64,000 bases of DNA from an uncultured Oscillospiraceae bacterium (GTDB lineage Bacteria > Bacillota > Clostridia > Oscillospirales > Ruminococcaceae), in the NCBI GenBank assembly GCA_900547385.1, contig URGQ01000001.1, forward strand, positions 1-64,000, read 5' to 3'. Below the pieces are notes generated by a model that searched no databases, was not told the origin of the DNA, and saw only the letters and a program-made list of their open reading frames with translations. Position 1 is the first letter of the stretch; the number at the start of each line of letters is the position of its first letter. A program made the translations under genes and the position numbers. This document shows positions 54,284 to 63,093 of this stretch, piece by piece.

Positions 54284-54321
54284 GGCCCACCTCGAAGGGA
54301 ATTCGGGGTGGGCCATATTTT
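54284..54321 (+). terminator. Terminator of spoVT
   Basis: Thirteen-base stem GGCCCACCTCGAA / TTCGGGGTGGGCC with one G-T pair, then ATATTTTA. Confidence 0.85.
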
Positions 54322-54333
54322 AGTGCTTAGGGA

Positions 54334-54729
54334 TTACTCTTCATCTTTTTTAGTGAACTTTTTAGCGCCGAAGCAGAGAGCGTCTACGGCTGCCAGGCCA
54401 ACAAAGACCTAGCCAATGTTACCAGGAACCGCACCGGTACCGGGGTTCTCCTTGGTGCCGTTATTGTTTCTATCGGGGCAGGTGATGATGGTGATAGAAC
54501 CGGTGGACTTGGTGTAGCCGCACTGATTACTGCAGTACTTGCTGTCACCTCCAAAGGTGTGATCTGCACGGGATTCGACTTTCTCATAAGCTCAACAACA
54601 GGTGGCTCCTCAGTTGGGAGCTACTGCGCAGCAGAATCCATGACCTTAATTGACATGGTGACCGCAAATGAGGCAGACTGAATTGTATTAACACCAGTGC
54701 TAGTGTATTGCATAGGTTCCCACTTTCAT
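54334..54729 (-). pseudogene. Cysteine-rich surface protein gene with six in-frame stops
   Basis: Frame from ATG 54729 reads 131 codons without a frameshift but with stops at codons 10 (TAG), 14 (TAA), 28 (TAA), 40 (TGA), 46 (TGA) and 107 (TAG). Readable parts include CLICGHHVN, GFCCAVAPN, DSKYCSNQCGYTKSTGS and, at the end, ENPGTGAVPG, a hydrophobic stretch (VFVGLAAVDALCFGA) and basic KKFTKKDEE. This ending looks like the NPxTGA surface-protein tail used in Oscillospiraceae. The CxxC pairs suggest a zinc ribbon. I do not recognise the family. The 664 bases between spoVT and DUF2087 hold nothing else coding. Confidence 0.65.
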
Positions 54730-54746
54730 TTTGATAATTGGAGTAG

Positions 54747-54762
54747 AATCCCCTAGGGGATT
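54747..54762. promoter_or_regulatory. Perfect 16-bp palindrome, possible operator
   Basis: AATCCCCTAGGGGATT, 18 bases before the pseudogene ATG on the minus strand. Surrounding DNA is AT-rich and empty of genes to 54890. Protein partner unknown. Confidence 0.5.
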
Positions 54763-54892
54763 ATTGGAACTATACTTCCTAATTTTCATCCTAATTCTAC
54801 CATCACATTCAATACAATGCAACCATTTATGTGAAATAGAACATGATAAAATAACTTAGTGTCATTTATTTTTAATATATTTAATTAGAGAA

Positions 54893-54926
54893 AAGCGCAA
54901 GAGCCACCAGCAAGCTGATGGCCCTG
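54893..54926 (-). terminator. Terminator of DUF2087 gene
   Basis: Minus-strand AGGGCCATCAG / CTGGTGGCTCT stem (imperfect), then TGCGCTTTTC. Confidence 0.65.
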
Positions 54927-54932
54927 TTTTGT

Positions 54933-55244
54933 CTAGGTGTACTTTGCCATGTATTCCGCCAAAGGAGGAATGTTTTCTGCTTTCCAATAGCGGCGGCAAT
55001 CGGTCGTGCGTTCCAACAGGCAGGTATTATACAGCTCCCGCCTTAGGATGGCTGGATCATGGAAAGTTGTCCATCCATCCAGCAGGTCGTTAATCTCCGA
55101 TTCCGTATAATCCCGGCCGGACTCTATTTTATCGGAAAGATAGTAGACCGCCAAAAGCAGTTTTTTTCGTTTAGCCGGCATGGCAATGATCTGCTCTTTT
55201 TCATTAAAAAATGAACGCAGCTCCGGAAACTCGTTTGGGTTCAT
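54933..55244 (-). CDS. DUF2087 domain protein
   Basis: A 103-residue single-domain protein. The pattern AKRKKLLLAVYYLSDKIESGRDYTESEINDLL ... ILRRELYNTCLLERTTDCRRYW matches DUF2087, a winged-helix-like domain often fused to or beside transcription regulators. It starts after AAAGGGGAGATGCGAA. It may bind nucleic acid, but this is not shown. Its neighbours are the secreted NPGTGA protein and the Cys-rich pseudogene. Confidence 0.8.
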   Translation of the reverse strand: MNPNEFPELRSFFNEKEQIIAMPAKRKKLLLAVYYLSDKIESGRDYTESEINDLLDGWTTFHDPAILRRELYNTCLLERTTDCRRYWKAENIPPLAEYMAKYT

Positions 55245-55293
55245 TTCGCATCTCCCCTTTCGGAAAAATTATAGCATAGCAAGCGGAATATGT

Positions 55294-56469
55294 CTATCTT
55301 ACTTGGGAGTGCATCCAACATACAATTGACCATAACCATTGACCTATTGCATTGATGGGCGCACCAGTGCCGGGGTTTGACTGCGTCTGATTTTCCTCAT
55401 TAGGATGAATGACAATGACACCCGGTTCCTGTGGCTTAGCCACAACATTGCCATCTTCATCTATGGTTATGCTTTCGGACAGACAGGGGGCCAGCGCAGC
55501 GGATTCTTCCGGGGAAATACCGGGAAAGCTGCCGCCGCTAATCCCAACGATTTTCCCTATCTCCTCTGGAGCAGAAAACAGTGGGTATCCATTTTCCGTA
55601 ATGAAGGTTCCGCCGGTAATAGCGATTTGTGCAGTAACACCGCCTTGTGCCGCAGGAACAATATGAAAAATTGCTCCGCTTTTGCTGCTGATCTGATTAC
55701 CGGGGCCAAGCGTCAGAATAACATGGTTAGCACCAGTGGCAGGCATAAATGTAATGGCGTTGGTGGGGATGCTCGGATTCGTAGAGTTGTTTTCTGTAAC
55801 AAGCGCTGTATTCTCCATCGTGAGACTCCCCGCCTGCATCAAAATACCGGCCGCGCCGCCCAGCTTAGCATTCTTAATAGAAACCTCCGCGTCACCATTG
55901 CACTCAATGACATACCCTTGTGCACTAAATAGGTCACCGCCATCCACGAGAATATCAACGCCCGTATTTCCCTCAACTGCATTGGATATTTGCAAGCACC
56001 AGCCATGGTAGCTAAGAGCCTGCATTTCTGTATTATTGACCTCAACACGGGTATAGCCATCATTATTGATTTGGATACCTCGGGATGCCTCGATTTTCAA
56101 ATTTTCCAGAATCAAGACTGTTGGGCGTTCCTCATTATCGCTGCCGCAAACTTCTATAATGGGGTCGCCCGCAGCTGTAAATCCACCATTTTTAATGGTC
56201 ACTTGTGCACCATTTGTAATTTGGAAATAGCTAAACAATTTATTACCGTTCAAATTCAAAACTGTATCAAAGTCGATAACCACCTGATCCAAAAAATCTA
56301 AAGGAATATACTCACCCTTTAATATAATGTTCTCGCATTTCTCATCGATTGCATATGCGAGGTCATCCTCATCATAAACCTCCATTTCCATTGCTGCAGC
56401 TGTAACAAAGAGCATCAAAACGGCCAGAAACGCTTTCATTAAGAACCCACACACTTTTCCTAATCTCAT
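55294..56469 (-). CDS. Secreted beta-helix-like protein with NPGTGA tail
   Basis: A 391-residue protein with a signal peptide (basic MRLGKVCGF, hydrophobic core to about residue 26). Residues 40-330 show repeated short hydrophobic strands with Asn and Gly turns (VLNLNGNKL, VTIKNGGF, VSIKNAKLGG), the look of a right-handed parallel beta-helix. The tail has SNPGTGAPINAIG, a hydrophobic patch and a final Arg. The same NPGTGA motif ends the nearby pseudogene. The hydrophobic part here is short, so anchoring is uncertain. No enzyme family recognised. GGAGGGTATGAC precedes the start. Confidence 0.75.
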   Translation of the reverse strand: MRLGKVCGFLMKAFLAVLMLFVTAAAMEMEVYDEDDLAYAIDEKCENIILKGEYIPLDFLDQVVIDFDTVLNLNGNKLFSYFQITNGAQVTIKNGGFTAAGDPIIEVCGSDNEERPTVLILENLKIEASRGIQINNDGYTRVEVNNTEMQALSYHGWCLQISNAVEGNTGVDILVDGGDLFSAQGYVIECNGDAEVSIKNAKLGGAAGILMQAGSLTMENTALVTENNSTNPSIPTNAITFMPATGANHVILTLGPGNQISSKSGAIFHIVPAAQGGVTAQIAITGGTFITENGYPLFSAPEEIGKIVGISGGSFPGISPEESAALAPCLSESITIDEDGNVVAKPQEPGVIVIHPNEENQTQSNPGTGAPINAIGQWLWSIVCWMHSQVR

Positions 56470-56642
56470 GTCATACCCTCCGATGTCATCATTAAATTTT
56501 GGTGATCAAATTTTTGCTTCCCGTTTCCATCCTCATTCATTATATCGGATATCGACTTTTTTCGACAGTACACCGCCTACGATTTCCTCCAAAATGGTTA
56601 CTGAAAATTTCTCTGATTATTTGGTGATATTGCTTGTTTTCA

Positions 56643-56671
56643 TGGACAGTGACTCGTTTTTAGAGTATACT
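56643..56671 (+). promoter_or_regulatory. Promoter of the asparaginase gene
   Basis: TGGACA, 17 bp, TATACT, about 40 bases before the ATG. Confidence 0.65.
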
Positions 56672-56711
56672 GATAATAATTAAAAACTTTTCATGCAAAA
56701 AGAGGTTCCCT

Positions 56712-57719
56712 ATGAAGAAGATCCTGATGCTGGGCACCGGTGGTACCATTGCCTCCGAAATCACCGAAAGTGGGCTTTCTCCACAACTGACTACCGAGCA
56801 AATCCTACACTACTGCCCTGATATTTCCGGCTTTTGCAGTGTGGACTGCTTGCAGTTGTGCAATCTGGATAGCACCAACATCGCCCCGGAGCACTGGCAG
56901 CGAATGGCGGATTCCATCCGAAAGGAATATAACCACTATGATGGTTTTGTATTAACACACGGTACCGATACCATGGCTTATACTGCCGCCGCGCTAAGTT
57001 ACCTTATCCAGTACAGCAAAAAACCCATTGTACTGACCGGCAGCCAAAAACCCATCAATTTGGAGATCACCGATAGCAAAACCAACCTGGTGGATGCCTT
57101 CCATTACGCCGCCAACGAGGATGCCCACGGGGTTTCTATCGTATTCAATGGTCGGGTGATCCTAGGGACCCGCGCACGCAAAACACACTCCAAGAGCTTT
57201 CAGGCGTTTTCCAGCATCAATTACCCTGAGCTGGCTGTCATTCAAGACGGTCGACTGCTGAATTACATCACCCAGGAATGTCGAGAAAAACCGATATTCA
57301 GTGATAAATTAGACCCCTCTGTGGGACTGATCAAACTGGTACCGGGGCTAGAAGCAGACTTTTTGGAATTTATGCTAAGCAAAAAAGATGGTGTTATTAT
57401 CGAAAGCTTCGGTGTAGGCGGTATCCCGACTGCCGGTGCAAAGAGCTATTACGATGTGATCAGCAACGCTGTTCGGGCCGGGAAAACCGTAGTCATGACA
57501 ACTCAAGTCCCCAATGAGGGAAGCGACCTATTGTTGTATCATGTAGGCAACCGGCTGAAAACCGGCCTAGATGTACTGGAGGCCTATGATATGACCACGG
57601 AAGCCGCGGTTACCAAGCTGATGTGGATCTTGGGACAAACGAGAGAACCACAAAAAATTGAACAGCTATTTTACCGTCCGGTCAGCCATGATATCCTTAT
57701 CAAAGCCGGTGAGAAATGA
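56712..57719 (+). CDS. ansA: L-asparaginase, type I
   Basis: A 335-residue cytoplasmic asparaginase that converts asparagine to aspartate and ammonia. Active-site threonines are in LGTGGTIAS and LTHGTDTMAYTA, and the family Lys in TDSKTNLVDAF. No signal peptide, so type I. It lies next to the aspartate-family operon, supplying aspartate upstream of lysC, though it is separately transcribed. Confidence 0.93.
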   Translation: MKKILMLGTGGTIASEITESGLSPQLTTEQILHYCPDISGFCSVDCLQLCNLDSTNIAPEHWQRMADSIRKEYNHYDGFVLTHGTDTMAYTAAALSYLIQYSKKPIVLTGSQKPINLEITDSKTNLVDAFHYAANEDAHGVSIVFNGRVILGTRARKTHSKSFQAFSSINYPELAVIQDGRLLNYITQECREKPIFSDKLDPSVGLIKLVPGLEADFLEFMLSKKDGVIIESFGVGGIPTAGAKSYYDVISNAVRAGKTVVMTTQVPNEGSDLLLYHVGNRLKTGLDVLEAYDMTTEAAVTKLMWILGQTREPQKIEQLFYRPVSHDILIKAGEK

Positions 57720-57759
57720 GGAAAGTCTTTCCCCTACTTTCCCCTATCTGTAAAGCAAT

Positions 57760-57797
57760 AAAAAAGACGCACGGTGGTGAGCCGTGCGTTCTTTTTC
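57760..57797 (+). terminator. Terminator of ansA
   Basis: ACGCACGG / CCGTGCGT stem followed by TCTTTTT; an A-run before it lets it work on both strands. Confidence 0.85.
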
Positions 57798-57921
57798 TGC
57801 ATAAGTTTTCTGGTGAAGCCAAATCAAAGGAGTACAACGCATTTCCCGTTTGCGTTGTTCTGTAATAAGAATATCGTATGAAATGACTTTTGTCAAGGGT
57901 TTTTCCAGGTAAAATTGTGAA

Positions 57922-57960
57922 CAAAAAGAAAATTCGCCGCTCCCAGCATGGAAACGGCGA
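57922..57960 (-). terminator. Terminator of the hom-lysC-asd operon
   Basis: Minus-strand CGCCGTTTCC / GGGAGCGGCG stem with two G-T pairs, then AATTTTCTTTTTG. Confidence 0.75.
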
Positions 57961-57971
57961 AAAATACGGAA

Positions 57972-58970
57972 TTAAAGAAGTAATTCGGCAATCTGTACAG
58001 CATTGGTGGCAGCACCCTTGCGAATCTGATCGCCGCAGCACCAAAGACAGAGGCCATTGGGATTGGTAAGGTCGGGACGAATGCGGCCAACATACACCAG
58101 ATCCTGATCGCTGGTATCCAACGGCATGGGATAAACATCCTGCGAAAGGTCATCAACCAGGCGGCAGCCGGGAGCTGCCGCAATCGCTGCACGAGCTTCC
58201 TCTACCGAAATGGGGCGTTCAAAGCGTGCCGTAACCGCGATGGAGTGGGAGCGCATAACCGGCACCCGTACACAGGTGCAGCTGACCTTCATCTCCGGCA
58301 AGTGCAGGATCTTTCGGCCCTCGTTCTGGAGCTTCATTTCCTCGGAAGTATAACCTTCATACGATTGACTTCCGATTTTGGGGATCAGATTGTAGGCGAT
58401 CTGATACGGGAATATATGGGGCTGTACCGGCTCGCCTTTATACAGGGCGTCCACCTCGGCTTCCAGCTCCACCGGGCCACCGGCACCGGCACCGGAAACC
58501 GCCTGATATGTAGCAGCCACCATACTGGTAATCGGTGAAAGACGGCGCAGTGCCGCAACCGCTACCAGAGTGATGATGGTGGAGCAGTTTGGATTGGCAA
58601 TGATGCCATGATGATGCAGAGCATCTTCCGGGTTGATTTCCGGAACAACTAGCGGAACATCTTCATCCATACGGAAGGCACTGGAATTATCAATAAATAC
58701 TGCACCAGTCGCCTTGATTGCCGGGGCAAAACGACGGGCAATATCATTCTCGGCTGCGCCCAGCACAATATCTGCATCAGTAAAGGCAGCATCCGTTGCT
58801 TCTTCTACCGTGATTTCTCGCCCAGCAAAAGGCAGCTTTTTCCCGACACTGCGGGCACTGGCCAGGCAGCGCAGTTCACCAATGGGGAAATTGCGCTCCT
58901 CCAGAATTTTAAGCATCTCCCGGCCCACCGCGCCGGTGGCGCCCAGTATAGTCACATTCGGATTTTTCAT
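57972..58970 (-). CDS. asd: Aspartate-semialdehyde dehydrogenase
   Basis: A 332-residue enzyme reducing aspartyl-4-phosphate to aspartate semialdehyde. GATGAVGREML is the NADP-binding loop, the catalytic Cys is in NPNCSTI, and a His/Arg block VRVPVMRSHS completes the site. Start at 58970 (MKNPNVTILG) follows GAGGAGAG; the longer frame overlaps lysC. It is the third gene of hom-lysC-asd. Confidence 0.96.
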   Translation of the reverse strand: MKNPNVTILGATGAVGREMLKILEERNFPIGELRCLASARSVGKKLPFAGREITVEEATDAAFTDADIVLGAAENDIARRFAPAIKATGAVFIDNSSAFRMDEDVPLVVPEINPEDALHHHGIIANPNCSTIITLVAVAALRRLSPITSMVAATYQAVSGAGAGGPVELEAEVDALYKGEPVQPHIFPYQIAYNLIPKIGSQSYEGYTSEEMKLQNEGRKILHLPEMKVSCTCVRVPVMRSHSIAVTARFERPISVEEARAAIAAAPGCRLVDDLSQDVYPMPLDTSDQDLVYVGRIRPDLTNPNGLCLWCCGDQIRKGAATNAVQIAELLL

Positions 58971-58990
58971 GGCATGTTCTCTCCTCTCGG

Positions 58991-60310
58991 TCATCTGACA
59001 AAGCTTTCGTAAAGTACACGCACCGTTTTTTCAAAGTCAGCGTTATCCACGCCCACAATGATGTTGAGCTCCTCTGGACCTTGGCTAATCATGCGGATGC
59101 TGATACCGTTTTCACCCAGAGCGGCAAAGATCTTGCCGGAAATACCAGGGCGGAACGCCATCTTGCGGCCAACTGCCGCCACAATAGATATATTTTCCGC
59201 CACCTGCAGTTTATCCGGGCGGAATTCCTTTTGCAGTTCGCCCAAAATAGAGTAAAGGCAGGAGGCTGCTTTTCCGCTTTGCACAACCAGTGAAACACTG
59301 TCTATCCCAGATGGAGTGTACTCCACATTCAGATTATGCCGTTCAAATACTTCCAATACCCGGCGCAGGCTGCCGATGGAGGAAGACAGGCCGTTCTTCG
59401 CCATCGTAATGATAGAAAAATTGCGGCGGCCGGCAATGCCTGTGATGAAACGGTTCTTTTCGCTTTCCAGTTCATCCTCAAAATGCTCCCGAATGAGGGT
59501 ACCGGGATGGCCCGGATCATTGGTGTTGCGGATATTCAGCGGAATATCCGCCTGGCGAACTGGAAAAACACTGGCCTCGTGCAGGACCTGCGCTCCCATA
59601 TAGCTAAGCTCCCGCAGCTCGTTATAGGTGATGCGCTCGATGGGGCGGGGATTTTCCACAATGCGGGGATCCGCCATAAGAATACCGGAAACATCGGTCC
59701 AGTTTTCGTATACATCGGCCCCCAATGCCGCTGCCGCCAAAGCACCGGTCACATCACTTCCGCCACGGCTGAGCACCTTAATATGGCCATCCGGCATGAC
59801 GCCGTAAAAACCGGGAATGACTACGCTGCGGTCTTCTGCTATGCGGCGAAGCGCTTCGTAGGAATGCTCCCGGTCAATTTGGCCATCGAAGGAAAACTGG
59901 AGCCATTCGGCGGCATCGAGAAAATCAAAGCCGAGGTATTCCGCCATAAGGCGGGCAGCGAAATATTCGCCGCGGGAGACCAACTCATCCTGGCTGATGC
60001 CCTGCTGCATCTTTTCATAAAGGGCCAAAAACTCTTTATCGATATCAGCAGAAAGGCCACAATCGGCCACAATGGAACGATAGCGCTCCACCACCATGCT
60101 GAATACCCCTTCGGCGCTGACGCCGTACTGAAGATGGGCATAGCAAAGGTAAAGTAAATCCGTAATCTTGTGATCTGCGGAAAAGCGTTTGCCGGGTGCA
60201 GAAACAACCACAACCCGGCGGGCTGGATCAGCTGTGATAATCTGGCGGACTTTTTCGAACTGAGCAGCATCGGCCAGGGAGGAACCGCCAAATTTAACTA
60301 CTTTTAACAT
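58991..60310 (-). CDS. lysC: Aspartate kinase
   Basis: A 439-residue kinase starting the lysine/threonine pathway. VVKFGGSSLA is the kinase signature; two ACT domains follow from about residue 290 (FSIITMAKNGLSS and ISIVAAVGRKM), giving feedback control. A helical insert near residues 60-130 (RYRSIVADCGL, MQQGISQDELVSRGEYFAA) marks the monofunctional class III-like type found in Clostridia. Start at 60310 follows AAAGGA with nine-base spacing; the ATG nine bases earlier is too close. Confidence 0.94.
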   Translation of the reverse strand: MLKVVKFGGSSLADAAQFEKVRQIITADPARRVVVVSAPGKRFSADHKITDLLYLCYAHLQYGVSAEGVFSMVVERYRSIVADCGLSADIDKEFLALYEKMQQGISQDELVSRGEYFAARLMAEYLGFDFLDAAEWLQFSFDGQIDREHSYEALRRIAEDRSVVIPGFYGVMPDGHIKVLSRGGSDVTGALAAAALGADVYENWTDVSGILMADPRIVENPRPIERITYNELRELSYMGAQVLHEASVFPVRQADIPLNIRNTNDPGHPGTLIREHFEDELESEKNRFITGIAGRRNFSIITMAKNGLSSSIGSLRRVLEVFERHNLNVEYTPSGIDSVSLVVQSGKAASCLYSILGELQKEFRPDKLQVAENISIVAAVGRKMAFRPGISGKIFAALGENGISIRMISQGPEELNIIVGVDNADFEKTVRVLYESFVR

Positions 60311-60328
60311 AATAGGCATTCCTTTCCC

Positions 60329-61474
60329 TTAACCCTGCAGCGCAGCGAAGAAGATGCCGGGATCATTGCTGCGGGCTTCCACATACCAGGAGTGCATCTG
60401 TGCCGGAGAAACCGGACGGGTAAGAACGCCATTGCCCCAGCGCTTTTCCACACAACCATCCATGAACCAGGTATCCACGATATAACGGACATAGTACCGG
60501 CGCTCTTCACACATATTATTGGAAGGCAGCGGCTGGGACAGCTGTGTATAGAAGCCTTGCTTTCTCTCGCAGAGATCAAGAAGATCCTGCACAACGGCAG
60601 CGGCTGTGGGCCAGCGACCGGCTCCTTCACCAAAGAAGCTTTGCCGACCAGCGTATTCCGAAACGGCGGTGATGAGATTATAATTGGCGGGGACCGCTGC
60701 TTCCAGTGTTTCTGCCTTAAAAAGGGTGGGTTCTACCACTGCAAGAATTGCTCCATCGGCGACACGCTTAGCGGTAGCGTACAGCTTGCAGACATAGCCC
60801 ATTTCATTAAAGCCGGCAATATCTTCCCGGGTGATACCGGCAATCCCGGCGGCCGGCACCTGCTGCTCAGTTAGGTTGGCATCAAAGGCAATATTGGCGC
60901 TGATCATGAGCTTACGCTGAATATCATAGCCTTCAATATCGGCAGTGGGATCCGCTTCGGCATATCCGAAGCTTTGGGCATCGTGCAGAACACTCTCGTA
61001 ATCATAGCCCTTCTTATGCATCATACTGAGGATATAATTAGTGGTACCATTCATAATGCCGCAAATCTCATTGACGGCGCCAATGCGCTTGAGCCGCTGC
61101 AGATTGGGCAGCCAGGGAATGCCGCCGCCAACCGCAGCCGAAGTGCGGAAACCGATACCGGTTTCTTTGGCAAGAGTGGTCAGTTCATCATAATAGGCGG
61201 CAAGCAGATGCTTATTGGCGGTGACAATATTTTTGCCGGCGCGCATGGCGGCTACCATATATCCATGGGCAGGCTCCAAACCGCCCATGACCTCCACGAC
61301 GGTATCCACTTCCCCATCATTCAAAATCGTGGAAAAATCAGTGACCGAAACAGCACCTAATTCTGCAATGGGGCTGCGGTCCAATACATATTTTACTGTA
61401 ATATCGCTGCGGTTCTTCAGCAGTTCATATACACCACCGCCAACCGTTCCGTGGCCAAGAAGGGCAACTACCAT
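60329..61474 (-). CDS. hom: Homoserine dehydrogenase, reduced C-terminal domain
   Basis: A 381-residue enzyme reducing aspartate semialdehyde to homoserine. LLGHGTVGGGV is the NAD(P) loop, then VTANKHLLA and the catalytic block IMNGTTNYILSMM with Lys/Asp in DIEGYDIQRKL. The usual ACT domain is cut to about 60 residues that begin like one (RRYYVRYIVDT) but do not continue as one, so threonine inhibition may be changed. First gene of its operon; AGGAGGAAAAAAG precedes the start. Confidence 0.94.
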   Translation of the reverse strand: MVVALLGHGTVGGGVYELLKNRSDITVKYVLDRSPIAELGAVSVTDFSTILNDGEVDTVVEVMGGLEPAHGYMVAAMRAGKNIVTANKHLLAAYYDELTTLAKETGIGFRTSAAVGGGIPWLPNLQRLKRIGAVNEICGIMNGTTNYILSMMHKKGYDYESVLHDAQSFGYAEADPTADIEGYDIQRKLMISANIAFDANLTEQQVPAAGIAGITREDIAGFNEMGYVCKLYATAKRVADGAILAVVEPTLFKAETLEAAVPANYNLITAVSEYAGRQSFFGEGAGRWPTAAAVVQDLLDLCERKQGFYTQLSQPLPSNNMCEERRYYVRYIVDTWFMDGCVEKRWGNGVLTRPVSPAQMHSWYVEARSNDPGIFFAALQG

Positions 61475-61538
61475 ATCTTTTTTCCTCCTGTAAAATGTGT
61501 CGTTTATAGAGATACGATTGTTTCTCCATAAAAATCAC

Positions 61539-61567
61539 TTGTATTTCGTCGAAAAACAGTATATCAT
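61539..61567 (+). promoter_or_regulatory. Promoter of thrC-thrB
   Basis: TTGTAT, 17 bp, TATCAT. Overlaps the opposing hom promoter by ten bases. Confidence 0.55.
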
Positions 61568-61586
61568 ATGAGAAGATGGAAAGCAA
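61558..61586 (-). promoter_or_regulatory. Promoter of hom-lysC-asd
   Basis: Minus-strand TTGCTT, 17 bp, TATACT. Shares its -10 region with the thrC promoter. Confidence 0.55.
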
Positions 61587-61637
61587 GACTTGCCGGGGGC
61601 TTTCACCCGGTATGGTGATGCAGAAAAGGAGACTCCT

Positions 61638-63092
61638 ATGCAATATAACAGCACCAGAAATCATAAACAGACTGCCAGCCCTGCCGAAGCGGTGTTGCGC
61701 GGCATAGCGCCCGATGGCGGATTGTACCTGTGTGACCCGGCCACTCTGCCGCTGGATCCAGCAGAAATGCTGCAGAAAGACTTTGCCGGGATGGCGGAGG
61801 CCGTACTGGTGCGGCTGCTGCCGGATTACACCCCAGAAATGCTGCGGCCAATGATTGCAGCGGCTTACGGAAAATTTGACACTGCCGACATAACACCGCT
61901 GGTTATGGTCGGCGATTACCATGTACTAGAGCTCTTTCATGGGCCAACTTGCGCCTTTAAGGATGTAGCACTCTCCTTGCTGCCATATCTTATCACAGGT
62001 GCGAAGCAGCTGCTGAATGATAAGGCCAAGACGGTGATCCTAACCGCGACAAGCGGTGACACTGGCAAAGCAGCATTGGAAGGCTTCTGCGATGTGACCA
62101 GCACCTCCATTGTGGTATTCTATCCTAAGGATGGCGTAAGCAAAATACAAGAACGGCAGATGGTGACACAGCGTGGAAAAAATGTTTCGGTGGCGGCGGT
62201 ACGCGGCAATTTTGATGACGCGCAGACTGGAGTAAAGCACATCTTTGCCGAGGTAAAGCCGACAGAAAAAGCGGAACTTTCCAGCGCCAACTCCATCAAT
62301 ATCGGGCGGCTGGCCCCGCAGATCATCTACTACTGGTACGCTTGGGCAACACTTTGCCGCGCCGGAAAAATAAATCCGACCGAACCGGTGAATTTCTCGG
62401 TCCCGACCGGCAATTTTGGTGATATTTTGGCGGGCTATTTTGCCAAGTGCATGGGACTGCCGGTAGGCAAACTGCTGTGTGCCAGCAATGCCAACAATGT
62501 GCTGACGGAGTTCCTAACGACGGGGCGCTATGACCGGCGGCGACCTTTTTACAAGACCTCCTCGCCCTCGATGGACATTCTGGTCTCCAGCAATCTGGAG
62601 CGGCTTTTATATCTGGCAAGCGGCGGCGACGCTAAAATGGTGGCAGAGAAGATGCAAGAGCTGGACGGACAGGGGTGGTATCAGATCGGCGATACGCTGC
62701 TGAAAAAGATACAGAAGGTATTCCTGTGCGGATGCTGCGACGACACAATGACCTCCGAGACGATAAAGACGGTGTGGGAGCGGGACAAGTACCTGCTTGA
62801 CCCGCACACGGCGGTGGCGTGGGCAGTAGCAAAACAACACAGGGCAGAACTGGACGGACAGACTGTAGTGCTGAGTACCGCTTCGCCATATAAATTTGCA
62901 CCGGCAGTGCTGGCAGCCTTGGGGCAGAAGGTGCCGGATGACGCCTTTGCTGCAATGGCAAAGTTGCAAGCACTGACCGGTGTGCCTGTCCCAACCCCTT
63001 TGGCGGAATTGCAAACACTGCCGGTACTGCACCATGACTGTATAGAAGTAAGCGAGATGGCGGACTATGTGCGCCGTAAGATGGAGGGCTGA
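61638..63092 (+). CDS. thrC: Threonine synthase
   Basis: A 484-residue PLP enzyme converting phosphohomoserine to threonine. The PLP lysine lies in HGPTCAFKDVAL, the phosphate loop is TSGDTGKAAL, and SANSINIGRLAPQ is characteristic of the long (plant/yeast-like, type II) class. The ATG at 61638 follows AAAAGGAGACTCCT; the frame open from 61590 has no site. thrB follows by one base. Confidence 0.95.
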   Translation: MQYNSTRNHKQTASPAEAVLRGIAPDGGLYLCDPATLPLDPAEMLQKDFAGMAEAVLVRLLPDYTPEMLRPMIAAAYGKFDTADITPLVMVGDYHVLELFHGPTCAFKDVALSLLPYLITGAKQLLNDKAKTVILTATSGDTGKAALEGFCDVTSTSIVVFYPKDGVSKIQERQMVTQRGKNVSVAAVRGNFDDAQTGVKHIFAEVKPTEKAELSSANSINIGRLAPQIIYYWYAWATLCRAGKINPTEPVNFSVPTGNFGDILAGYFAKCMGLPVGKLLCASNANNVLTEFLTTGRYDRRRPFYKTSSPSMDILVSSNLERLLYLASGGDAKMVAEKMQELDGQGWYQIGDTLLKKIQKVFLCGCCDDTMTSETIKTVWERDKYLLDPHTAVAWAVAKQHRAELDGQTVVLSTASPYKFAPAVLAALGQKVPDDAFAAMAKLQALTGVPVPTPLAELQTLPVLHHDCIEVSEMADYVRRKMEG

Positions 63093-63093
63093 A

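Noticed and set aside
54334..54729. Stop-codon recoding (selenocysteine or pyrrolysine) in the six-stop frame
   Set aside because: All three stop codons occur, most are not at cysteine-like positions, and no SECIS-like hairpin is seen after the TGA codons. Nonsense mutation is the simpler reading.
57800..57900. Small RNA or tRNA between ansA and asd terminators
   Set aside because: An eight-base hairpin (ACAACGCA/TGCGTTGT) is present but there is no cloverleaf and no recognisable RNA family.
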